From Methanolobus zinderi (GTDB taxonomy: Archaea > Halobacteriota > Methanosarcinia > Methanosarcinales > Methanosarcinaceae): a DNA stretch of 64,000 nt. The translations under genes and the position numbers were made by a program. Numbering within the stretch: the first letter of the stretch is position 1; each line of letters begins with the position of its first letter. The DNA is taken from NCBI RefSeq assembly GCF_013388255.1, contig NZ_CP058215.1, positions 2,409,332 through 2,473,331 of the forward strand, in the 5' to 3' direction. The notes beneath the pieces were generated by a model. It did no database searches. It was not told the origin of the DNA and saw only the letters and a list, made by a program, of their open reading frames with translations. Below, in pieces: positions 1 to 6,977 of this stretch.

Positions 1-156
1 AATTTTACATTTGAGCTGCTTGCAGGCATGAGCCCAAAGGATGAGGTTGCAGGGATGTGCAATATATGCAAGTACGTCCAGAAATCCGGCTGGCTGAACA
101 GGAACGAACCAGATGCTGAGCAATGTATCCTTTGTGGGGAACCGGAGAGCAATTGA
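1..156 (+). CDS. C-terminal end of an unidentified zinc-ribbon protein (5' partial)
   Basis: An open frame runs from the window edge to a TGA at 154-156. The visible 51 residues carry two CxxC pairs (CNIC, and CILC near the end), about 24 residues apart, so the protein very probably ends in a zinc-binding or iron-sulfur-binding ribbon. The remainder lies outside the window and I do not recognise the family from this tail. Its stop codon overlaps the likely TTG start of the next gene, and a GGAG ribosome-binding site for that gene lies inside this coding sequence, so the two are probably co-transcribed and translationally coupled. Confidence 0.6.
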   Translation, partial: NFTFELLAGMSPKDEVAGMCNICKYVQKSGWLNRNEPDAEQCILCGEPESN

Positions 157-1391
157 ACAGCAGCCTATGTGTCAAATGTAAGGGAAAAGGACTTTGCGGA
201 CGTCCTTTTTGCCCAATACTGGAAAAATTCAGGTCAGTAGAATCAGTATTCTCAAAAAGCCCAGGTGCTTCAGGTGAAACATCCATATTCGGAGCATCCC
301 CACCTTCTGTTTTTGTAGGCAGACATAATTATCCGGAGGTACGGGCGGGTCCCATGATACCACCGGAGCTGGAGGGAGATGAAGCAATTCAGCTTGAAGA
401 CCCTAAGTCCCTGCTTAAAATGGGAATCCAGGACGTCATATCATCCCGTTCCAGGCTGGTCAGGGCAAACACCGGAATAAATGTAAAGCATGCCCGCAAA
501 CCTGACAATCCTCTTATAGAAAGATCACAGGAGCTGGCACTATCTAAAAAACCAGTGGATACCGAGGCCTGGTTCAGCAAGCCCATACAGAACAAGCTCA
601 AATTCGATAATGTGCTCACCCCCATGGGACCTTCGGGAGAGTTGAAGAAATTCGATATCACTGAGAACCCGAAGGTTCCGAAAAAAGTAGATTCTCTTGT
701 ATACGATACCGATGCGCTTGCAAAGGATGCGATCTCGGAATTATGGGATAGCAGCGTGCCTGCAGAGCATATCACACGTCTTTTCTCCATTGGCCTGCTG
801 GGACAGGAGAGACGTCTTGTACCTACAAGATGGTCAATAACCGCAGTAGATGACCTTGTGGGAAAGGATCTGCTTGGAAACATAAGAGACTACCAGCAAA
901 TAAGTGATATACAGGTTTTCAGCGGAGGTGTTTTCGGCAACCATTTCGAGGTTCTGCTCATGCCACGTGCATTTAGCTTCGAGCTCATAGAAGTATGGAT
1001 GCCACGTGCAGTCTGGTCAGGACAGAGCACCTGGATAGATTCTGATAATGAGGGTTTTTCAGGGAAAAAAGGGTATTCCAACCTTGCAGGAGGATACTAC
1101 GCCGGCAGATTAGGTGTTCTTGAATATCTGAAAAAGATTCGCAGACAGGCCTCGGTATTTGCAGTCAGGGAGATCAGGCCGGATTACTGGGCACCCCTTG
1201 GTGTATGGGTAGTGCGTGAAGGAATAAGGGATGCCATGAATTCAACACCCAGGGTCTTCGAGTCAGTGGAATCGGCACTGAATGATATGTCCACCCGTAT
1301 CAAAACACCATATGGAAAATGGAAAGAAAAGGCCATGATGCTATCTGATTTACAAGCGCAGCGGACCCTTGACTCTTTTTTCAATATTTGA
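153..1391 (+). CDS. nreA: NreA-family archaeal DNA repair protein
   Basis: This 412-residue protein matches the archaeal Nre family, which acts in DNA damage repair with the PCNA sliding clamp (established for Haloferax NreA). The N-terminus has a four-cysteine zinc motif (C6, C9, C15, C20, with the family pattern KCKGKGLCGRP). The last ten residues hold a clear PCNA-interacting PIP box, Q-x-x-L-x-x-F-F. I prefer the TTG start at 153 because it has GGAG seven bases upstream, overlaps the previous stop, and places the cysteine motif at the very N-terminus as in relatives. An ATG at 123 would add ten residues inside the upstream gene. The fold and role are known from the family; the clamp interaction here is inferred from the motif. 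Confidence 0.9.
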   Translation: MNSSLCVKCKGKGLCGRPFCPILEKFRSVESVFSKSPGASGETSIFGASPPSVFVGRHNYPEVRAGPMIPPELEGDEAIQLEDPKSLLKMGIQDVISSRSRLVRANTGINVKHARKPDNPLIERSQELALSKKPVDTEAWFSKPIQNKLKFDNVLTPMGPSGELKKFDITENPKVPKKVDSLVYDTDALAKDAISELWDSSVPAEHITRLFSIGLLGQERRLVPTRWSITAVDDLVGKDLLGNIRDYQQISDIQVFSGGVFGNHFEVLLMPRAFSFELIEVWMPRAVWSGQSTWIDSDNEGFSGKKGYSNLAGGYYAGRLGVLEYLKKIRRQASVFAVREIRPDYWAPLGVWVVREGIRDAMNSTPRVFESVESALNDMSTRIKTPYGKWKEKAMMLSDLQAQRTLDSFFNI

Positions 1392-1408
1392 TCATATGCG
1401 CATGTGTA

Positions 1409-1420
1409 CCTATATAAAAT
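1409..1420 (+). promoter_or_regulatory. Probable TATA box for the phosphate permease operon
   Basis: A ctatataaaata element lies about 90 bases upstream of the permease ATG, downstream of the nreA stop. Initiation about 25 bases downstream would give a leader of roughly 60 bases carrying the tagagga ribosome-binding site. Inferred from sequence only. Confidence 0.4.
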
Positions 1421-1503
1421 AAATATTGCTATATAGTCTATGCAAGACACATTTATCTATATACGGTCCTTTGCCCTACCTAAAACTAAATAGAGGACAA
1501 TAA

Positions 1504-2541
1504 ATGGTGTTATTCGATCCGCTGGTAATTTTACTTGTGATTGCAGGTTTATATATGGCATGGAATATTGGCGCAAACGATCTTGCCAATGCCATGGGAA
1601 CGTCTGTAGGTAGCGGTGCGCTTTCTATAAAACAGGTTATTATCGTTGCAGCAATCTTTGAGTTCGCAGGTGCTGTCTTTTTTGGAAAACGGGTTACAAC
1701 CACTATTGCCAAAGGCATAGTACCTATCGATTCTATCAGTCTGCTTGACTCGCATCTTGTAGCTATCGGGATGCTTGCTGCTGTTCTTGCTGCCGGTTTC
1801 TGGATCACGCTGGCTACTTTTTATAATCTACCGGTCTCAACGACCCACTCAATTGTCGGAGCAGTTCTTGGTTTTGGTTTAATAGCTGCATATAACGGCA
1901 TTATTGCTTTAGGAGACATACAGTGGGGAGTTCTTATAAAGATCGTCGGAAGCTGGCTGGTATCTCCTCTTCTTGGTGCTTTGCTTGCCTTTTTGATCTT
2001 CTCGCTTATCCGGTATTTCATATTACAGAAAACCGATGATCCGTATAATATAGAGAAGAAATTTGTGGGTCTTCAGATCCTGACCGCATGTTACATAGCA
2101 TTCGCACATGGTTCAAACGATGTGGCAAATGCTGTCGGACCACTCTATGCAGGACTTCATGCTCTGGAACTTGCAGGCTTGACCATCCCGCTCTGGGTCA
2201 TGTTAGTGGGAGGATTTGGTATGATCCTGGGTCTTGCAACCTGGGGATACAGGGTTATTGAAACAATCGGTACCAAGATAACAGAACTTACTCCCACAAG
2301 AGGATTCTCGGCCGAGTTTGCAACGGCTTCTGTGGTAGTTCTGCACAGTTTCAGCTCCCTTCCCATCTCGACCACACACACGCTTGTAGGCTCTGTTATA
2401 GGCGTGGGTCTTGCAGGTGGTCTTGCAGCGGTTGATTTAAGTGTGATATGGAAGATAGTTGTTTCCTGGATAGTAACAGTGCCCGTTGCGGCATTAACAT
2501 CCGCACTCGTATTTACAGCACTAATGGGGATTGGAATATGA
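1504..2541 (+). CDS. pitA: PiT-family inorganic phosphate permease
   Basis: A 345-residue integral membrane protein of the PiT family, which imports inorganic phosphate coupled to H+ or Na+. The family signature occurs twice, as expected from the internal inverted duplication: [19 protein letters not shown] near residues 24-42 and [12 protein letters not shown] near 203-214. About ten hydrophobic segments are visible. It starts at ATG 1504 behind a gagga ribosome-binding site. The stop overlaps the start of the DUF47 gene (ATGA), a standard pairing in which the DUF47 protein is thought to regulate or assist the permease. Na+ versus H+ coupling cannot be read from the sequence. Confidence 0.93.
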   Translation: MVLFDPLVILLVIAGLYMAWNIGANDLANAMGTSVGSGALSIKQVIIVAAIFEFAGAVFFGKRVTTTIAKGIVPIDSISLLDSHLVAIGMLAAVLAAGFWITLATFYNLPVSTTHSIVGAVLGFGLIAAYNGIIALGDIQWGVLIKIVGSWLVSPLLGALLAFLIFSLIRYFILQKTDDPYNIEKKFVGLQILTACYIAFAHGSNDVANAVGPLYAGLHALELAGLTIPLWVMLVGGFGMILGLATWGYRVIETIGTKITELTPTRGFSAEFATASVVVLHSFSSLPISTTHTLVGSVIGVGLAGGLAAVDLSVIWKIVVSWIVTVPVAALTSALVFTALMGIGI

Positions 2542-3230
2542 TCAAAAAAGAATATATCCGCTCGGTATTGAATATATTTGCAAGCTCACCGTTCAAACCA
2601 CTGGGAATGCATGCAAACAAAGGTGGTGAGGCTGTAAGAAAACTCAGTGAAGCCATGCACGCCTATTGTGAAGGAGACATGCAGAGAGTGGAGGAGCTCA
2701 ACCGTGAGATCGATGCAATAGAGCATGAGGCGGATGTCCTGAAGCAGACGATCAGGTCCGAACTGTCATCTTCCATAATGCTACCGGTGCACGCTAATGA
2801 TCTCCTCAGCTTCCTCAAACCACAGGACTCGATCTCCGACGATGCGCAGGAAGCCTCATACTGGCTGACCCTGAGAAGGTTCGAAGCATCCGAGGATATC
2901 CGCAAAGGGTTTATGGAACTGATGGACAAGACACTCAAAACCGTCGAGATGTATGAGAAACTTGTTGACACCCTGAGCGAGCTCCTGGAAACATCTTTCA
3001 GCAAGAGAGATGTTGAAGAAACCCTTGCACTAGTTGTGGAAGTGGAAGAGATGGAACATCAGGTCGATGTTGTGGAAAAGGAACTTATGAAGAAGGTCTT
3101 CATGGAAGAAGAGTCACTTGGAGGGGCAGGTGTCTACCATCTATCGCGGCTCATAACAGAAATTGGTAATATCGCCGACAAGTCAGAGCATGCTGCAGAT
3201 CGGCTCAGGACTATGGTAATGAGAAGGTAA
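2538..3230 (+). CDS. DUF47/PhoU-like phosphate transport accessory protein
   Basis: A 230-residue, largely helical, acidic protein of the DUF47 (TIGR00153) family, related to PhoU. Regularly spaced acidic and heptad-like segments (for example around [17 protein letters not shown]) fit the PhoU helical bundle, which binds metals and docks on phosphate transporters. I place the start at ATG 2538, which overlaps the permease stop by four bases, rather than 30 codons earlier inside the permease gene. Tight coupling to pitA supports a joint function in phosphate uptake control. Confidence 0.88.
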   Translation: MIKKEYIRSVLNIFASSPFKPLGMHANKGGEAVRKLSEAMHAYCEGDMQRVEELNREIDAIEHEADVLKQTIRSELSSSIMLPVHANDLLSFLKPQDSISDDAQEASYWLTLRRFEASEDIRKGFMELMDKTLKTVEMYEKLVDTLSELLETSFSKRDVEETLALVVEVEEMEHQVDVVEKELMKKVFMEEESLGGAGVYHLSRLITEIGNIADKSEHAADRLRTMVMRR

Positions 3231-3248
3231 GCCTTCTCAAACCTTTTT

Positions 3249-4697
3249 TTATCTGTGCAGATTTCCGTCCTCATTCAGCTTTTTTAATAACTCGATTACA
3301 GAATATGATGCACGTGTGATACCCATACTGCGTCTGTCAGTATCGGTGCCGGCAACATAGAGATTTTTAACAGGTGTCCTGATATCCGCAAAGTATCCGT
3401 CAATGGTAACAGCCGCTTTTTCAGGAACAGTGATCTGTTCGTGTTTCATCTCAACGTGCTCCTCTACGGCAGGTATGGCCCGGTATATGGTCTCATATGC
3501 CTTTTTGATCTCGGAAGCCTCGCTCTTTCCGTCATTGATTATAAAACTAAAACCAATAAGCTGTCTGCCTTTTGGTGCGAGTGAAGCATCATAGTTACTG
3601 ATAGGCATCGCCCAGTAGGGGTTGTCCTTGAACCAGATCTCAGACCCCATATAGCTGAACTCATCCATTACAGTATCCAGCCCGAGCCATGTAGTAAGGC
3701 TCTTTGTATGGACTACACCTTTGAGTTCATCCATGTAAGAGGCAGGCAGGCTTTCCGTCATTTTAGGCAGGTCTGTGACAAAACCCGTATGTATGACGGT
3801 ATCTGCATAATATGTATCATCAGCCTCGACACCAACAGCTTTTCCGTCGGCGGTAAGTATCCGGCTCACCTCACATTCGGTTTTGATCTCAACACTTCTC
3901 GGAAGAGAGAAAAGCAGTGCATTAAGGAGTGCCTTGAGACCCTTACGGGGATAACCCTGGGAATAGCTTACACGGTTGGTGGCCAGCCTTCCAAGGGATG
4001 ACACCGGTCTTGAAACCCTATCCATTCTTGCCTGCAGGGATGTATGCAGGTTCGTAGGTAGTACGGATTTGAGAGCCGGTTCCGTCTGAGGCTTCTCGTT
4101 ATTCTTCATTATGCTTTCCATCTGTTCCTGCGGGACACTGTCCCTGACAAAGCTGCTGCCTGCCAGTATTCTCTGGGCGGATGTCTGTTTCATATCCTTG
4201 CCTGAAAGGAAATAGGAAATAGCATCCATGAAATCATATGTGTCCCTGGAAAGATTCCCTGGCATGGAATCATAGACCGACTGCTTTGAAAGGTCTATCC
4301 CGAAAGTGCATAATGTCAGTGCCTTTGTAATGGCCTGCGTAACCACTATCCTGTCCTTTTTGGGAAGTATGTCAAAAGTAACAAACTCCTTTACATTGGA
4401 CGGTACCTTCACAAAGGAATCTTCTGTACGCACATAATAGTTACCATAATCCTCAAAGATCGGCACATAATCAAAATAGTTATCCATCAGCCTTCTCAGA
4501 GGACCAACTTCAAGATGTGTAATTGCATGGGCACCTGTGTCCACCTGGAAACCATCAACCATATAACTGTTACAGTTTCCACCCACAAATCTGTTCTTTT
4601 CAAGAACCAGCACCCTGTTACCGTGTTTGGACAGCGCCAGGGCCGAGAGCAGGCCGCTTATACCTGCACCCACAACTATTACATCATATTTTTCCAT
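3249..4697 (-). CDS. CrtI-like FAD-dependent oxidoreductase (phytoene desaturase family)
   Basis: A 482-residue flavoprotein. The N-terminus has a dinucleotide-binding Rossmann motif (GAGISG at 10-15, then VLEKNRFVGGN), and the C-terminus has the FAD-contacting segment NLYVAGTDTDRRSMGITRA typical of CrtI/amine-oxidase-like enzymes. Methanogen homologues are often called phytoene desaturase-like, but the substrate is not established; isoprenoid saturation or desaturation is one option and I do not assign it. The gene lies 58 bp downstream of purC on the same strand. Its first 23 bases are repeated in perfect inverted orientation just upstream, so the start codon may be occluded in an mRNA hairpin. 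Confidence 0.82.
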   Translation of the reverse strand: MEKYDVIVVGAGISGLLSALALSKHGNRVLVLEKNRFVGGNCNSYMVDGFQVDTGAHAITHLEVGPLRRLMDNYFDYVPIFEDYGNYYVRTEDSFVKVPSNVKEFVTFDILPKKDRIVVTQAITKALTLCTFGIDLSKQSVYDSMPGNLSRDTYDFMDAISYFLSGKDMKQTSAQRILAGSSFVRDSVPQEQMESIMKNNEKPQTEPALKSVLPTNLHTSLQARMDRVSRPVSSLGRLATNRVSYSQGYPRKGLKALLNALLFSLPRSVEIKTECEVSRILTADGKAVGVEADDTYYADTVIHTGFVTDLPKMTESLPASYMDELKGVVHTKSLTTWLGLDTVMDEFSYMGSEIWFKDNPYWAMPISNYDASLAPKGRQLIGFSFIINDGKSEASEIKKAYETIYRAIPAVEEHVEMKHEQITVPEKAAVTIDGYFADIRTPVKNLYVAGTDTDRRSMGITRASYSVIELLKKLNEDGNLHR

Positions 4698-4743
4698 TTA
4701 ATCCCCTCAAATTTTCTCATATGGAAAAATATGATGTAATAGT
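4675..4743 (-). repeat. Perfect 23-bp inverted repeat covering the flavoprotein start codon
   Basis: Bases 4675-4697 (the first 23 bases of the flavoprotein gene, read on the minus strand) are exactly complementary to 4721-4743, with a 23-base spacer at 4698-4720. In a transcript running from purC the arms would form a 23-bp stem that buries the ATG. The ribosome-binding site (gagggg) would lie in the loop. The outer copy also encodes the same eight codons (MEKYDVIV) on the plus strand, so this is an inverted duplication of coding sequence and not a typical terminator. Confidence 0.9.
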
Positions 4744-4755
4744 ATATATTTGTTT

Positions 4756-5469
4756 TTACTCGAATATCTCGGGTACTATGCGCCTTGCAACTTCTTCGTA
4801 TGCCTTGGAAAGATCACCCTTGTCAAAGCGGAATATATCCTTATCCATGGACTGTCCCGTACTTTTGTCCCAGAGCCTGCAGGTATCACATGATATCTCA
4901 TCGGCCACCACGATCTCCCCGCCCTTTCTTCCGAACTCAAGTTTGAAATCCGGGAGAAGGAATCCTTTTTCATCAAGATATTTTACAAGGATATCGTTGA
5001 TCTTGAGTGCCATTTCACGTATCTGTGCTATCTCCTCGTAAGTTGCTATACCAAGTGCTACTGTAATATCTTCGTTGAGCATCGGGTCACCATACTCATC
5101 GCTCTTGTAGTCCAGAACTATCACAGGTTTGTCAAAAACAGTTCCCTCTTCTATAGGATACTTGCGTGTTATGGAACCTGCTGCGATATTACGTGGTATT
5201 ACTTCAATTGCTATTATCTCCACTGCATCCACAAGCATATCGGTATCGGATTCCATTTCAATATAATGGGTCTTGATACCTTCCTCTTCGAGCATCTCGA
5301 AGATCTTTCTGGATATCTGGGCGTTATAATAGCCTTTCTTTGCAGCCTCACTCTTTTTCTTGCCGTCGAATGCTGTCAGGCTGTCCCTGAACTGGGCAAT
5401 AAGCTTAGCTGGATCATCTGTCTTGTAAATTGTTTTTGCTTTACCTGAATACAATTCTTCTCTTTTCAT
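4756..5469 (-). CDS. purC: Phosphoribosylaminoimidazole-succinocarboxamide synthase
   Basis: A 237-residue SAICAR synthetase, step 8 of de novo IMP synthesis: it joins CAIR and aspartate with ATP hydrolysis. Diagnostic stretches are YSGKAKTIY at the N-terminus, [37 protein letters not shown] and the DTCRLWD segment. Length is normal for the short archaeal/bacterial form. ATG 5469 aligns best with relatives; ATG 5475 and GTG 5478 are also in frame. It faces away from nikR across a divergent, inverted-repeat-rich intergenic region. Confidence 0.95.
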   Translation of the reverse strand: MKREELYSGKAKTIYKTDDPAKLIAQFRDSLTAFDGKKKSEAAKKGYYNAQISRKIFEMLEEEGIKTHYIEMESDTDMLVDAVEIIAIEVIPRNIAAGSITRKYPIEEGTVFDKPVIVLDYKSDEYGDPMLNEDITVALGIATYEEIAQIREMALKINDILVKYLDEKGFLLPDFKLEFGRKGGEIVVADEISCDTCRLWDKSTGQSMDKDIFRFDKGDLSKAYEEVARRIVPEIFE

Positions 5470-5519
5470 CGGCATCACTTCTCGACTAAGGCTTTTTTTG
5501 TTCTAATGCTTTATGCTGA

Positions 5520-5557
5520 TATAGTATAATTATTTATGTTTTAACATATGTACTATA
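5520..5557. promoter_or_regulatory. Nested inverted repeats between purC and nikR (candidate NikR operator)
   Basis: An outer inverted repeat TATAGTA (5520-5526) / TACTATA (5551-5557) encloses an inner palindrome TATGTT-TT-AACATA (5535-5548). Two spaced half-sites flanking the promoter of a ribbon-helix-helix regulator are what autoregulation would look like, but the half-sites do not match the E. coli NikR site, so the assignment is an inference. Confidence 0.4.
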
Positions 5558-5627
5558 AATGCATACGAAATGTTATTATTTCAGTCATATGTGACTATTG
5601 AAGGTGATCTTATTGGACCAGGAACTT

Positions 5628-6032
5628 ATGCGTATAGGTGTGTCACTTCCCGAAAACCTGCTTAGCAAATTTGACGCGATCATTGAGAAAAGAGGCTATT
5701 CTTCAAGATCGGAAGGCATAAGAGATGCTATCCGGAACTACATCACACACTACGAATGGATGAGCGATGTAAAAGGCAGGCGTGTGGGCACGATAACATT
5801 GATCTATGACCACACCAAGCGTGGTCTTTCAAGTGCCCTGACAGACATACAGCATGAATATGCGCACCTTATAAAGTCAGCTATCCACATCCATCTGGAC
5901 CATGATAACTGCCTCGAGGTAGTGATCCTTGACGGAGAGGGTGAGGATGTTAAAGCCGTCGCCGAGAGGATCATGTCATTAAAGGGCGTTACCTACGTAA
6001 AGCTCAATACCGCACTCCCTGCCGAAACCTGA
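5628..6032 (+). CDS. nikR: NikR-type nickel-responsive transcriptional regulator
   Basis: A 134-residue NikR homologue. Residues 1-45 form a ribbon-helix-helix DNA-binding domain ([16 protein letters not shown], then [13 protein letters not shown]). The rest is the ACT-like nickel domain with the expected ligand pattern: a histidine in QHEYAH, then H-x-H and Cys in [13 protein letters not shown]. Start ATG 5628 gives the family N-terminus and usual length; TTG 5598 would add ten residues without support. NikR represses nickel uptake when Ni is replete, and methanogens need Ni for cofactor F430. It converges with the downstream ArsR-type gene with a four-base gap. Confidence 0.92.
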   Translation: MRIGVSLPENLLSKFDAIIEKRGYSSRSEGIRDAIRNYITHYEWMSDVKGRRVGTITLIYDHTKRGLSSALTDIQHEYAHLIKSAIHIHLDHDNCLEVVILDGEGEDVKAVAERIMSLKGVTYVKLNTALPAET

Positions 6033-6036
6033 AGGA

Positions 6037-6408
6037 CTACAATTGATCCTGTAATTTTTCACTGAAGGACGATTCCATCGTCCTTAAAAGGTTTTTACCA
6101 AAATCCGTTAAGCAGTATACCTGGAAATTCCTCTCTCTTTTTGATTCTACCAGGTTTGCGTCCTTGAGCATCTTCAGATGGTAGGATAGTGCCGAATGCT
6201 TGTAATCGGTAATCTCTACCAGAACACAGACACAGAGGTCGCTTACCTCAAGGGCTTTAAGTATATGTACCCTTACGGGATCAGACAACACTTTAAAAAG
6301 GGATACCAGCGAGCCTACGTCCTCTTGCATGGCTTCATGGACCTTTAAGGCCACATCATCAGGGAGGAAATATGGCTCAGGGCACTCCTGACTTGATTCT
6401 ATTTTCAT
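6037..6408 (-). CDS. ArsR/SmtB-family metal-sensing repressor
   Basis: A 123-residue winged-helix protein. FKVLSDPVRVHILKAL begins the ArsR fold, and the DNA-reading helix region contains DLCVCVL, a version of the ELCVCDL metal-binding box of thiol-metal sensors. HSALSYHLKMLKDANLVESKRE is the recognition helix and wing. The CxC suggests sensing of a soft metal or arsenite; which one cannot be told. A 9-bp inverted repeat 19 bases upstream of its start is a good operator candidate. It sits directly downstream of the bacteriohemerythrin gene on the same strand. Confidence 0.88.
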   Translation of the reverse strand: MKIESSQECPEPYFLPDDVALKVHEAMQEDVGSLVSLFKVLSDPVRVHILKALEVSDLCVCVLVEITDYKHSALSYHLKMLKDANLVESKRERNFQVYCLTDFGKNLLRTMESSFSEKLQDQL

Positions 6409-6426
6409 CTGCTTGACTATTGTCCC

Positions 6427-6454
6427 TGAGGGTTAATAAGTTTTGTAACCCTCA
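6427..6454. promoter_or_regulatory. Inverted repeat upstream of arsR-type gene (operator candidate)
   Basis: TGAGGGTTA (6427-6435) and TAACCCTCA (6446-6454) are perfect 9-bp arms separated by ten bases, just upstream of the repressor start at 6408. Position and symmetry fit an autoregulatory operator for a dimeric winged-helix protein. It could also end transcription of the hemerythrin gene, though no T-run follows. Confidence 0.5.
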
Positions 6455-6480
6455 TGAACATGTAAAAAAAAAGGGATGGA

Positions 6481-6888
6481 TCAGTTCAGACCCTTTTCAT
6501 TGAAGAATGGAGAGTACTTTTTGTCACTTTCCTGTATATGGTTCACAAGCCAGTTCTTGAGGAAATTGAGTAGATCGAAGCTCAGACCGGCCTTCCCGCT
6601 CTCATAATCTTTTTTGAAATCCCCGACCTGCTGGATAAATTTGTCATGTTCTTTTTTATGTGCCGCATATTCCGGATATTTGTACTGTACCATGTACTTT
6701 TCTTCAGTGGAGAAATGATATTGAGTATATTCAGCCATCTCATTAATTATTCCAAGGGCAACCTCCTTGCTCTTGGCATTCAGCATTGCATCATGCAGCT
6801 CATTGATCATGCGCACCAGATTCTTGTGCTGTTCATCGATTTCCTTTATGTTCATGCTGTATTTATCAGACCAGGTTACAAGTGCCAT
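6481..6888 (-). CDS. Bacteriohemerythrin (non-heme diiron O2-binding protein)
   Basis: A 135-residue hemerythrin with the complete ligand set at canonical positions: H21, H58, E62, H77, H81, H117 and D122, within the four-helix fold (WSDKYSMNIKEIDEQH, YHFSTEEKYM, HKKEHDKF, HIQESDKKY). It reversibly binds O2 at a diiron centre. In a strict anaerobe it probably buffers or delivers oxygen to reductases such as the FprA encoded nearby; that link is an inference from genome context. A TATA-like ttatatattttt lies upstream on the minus strand. Confidence 0.94.
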   Translation of the reverse strand: MALVTWSDKYSMNIKEIDEQHKNLVRMINELHDAMLNAKSKEVALGIINEMAEYTQYHFSTEEKYMVQYKYPEYAAHKKEHDKFIQQVGDFKKDYESGKAGLSFDLLNFLKNWLVNHIQESDKKYSPFFNEKGLN

Positions 6889-6933
6889 ATTAAATCACAA
6901 ATAAATATTGATATAAAAATATATAAATAAATT

Positions 6934-6953
6934 GGCAGCAAGTACCTGCTGCC
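6934..6953 (-). terminator. Hairpin terminator after the P-type ATPase
   Basis: GGCAGCA and TGCTGCC form a 7-bp stem with a six-base loop immediately downstream of the ATPase stop on the minus strand, followed in transcription direction by a U-rich stretch (aatttatttatatattttta). A typical intrinsic-type terminator layout. Confidence 0.6.
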
Positions 6954-6977
6954 CTTAGAGCACTGCAACCCGCTATT

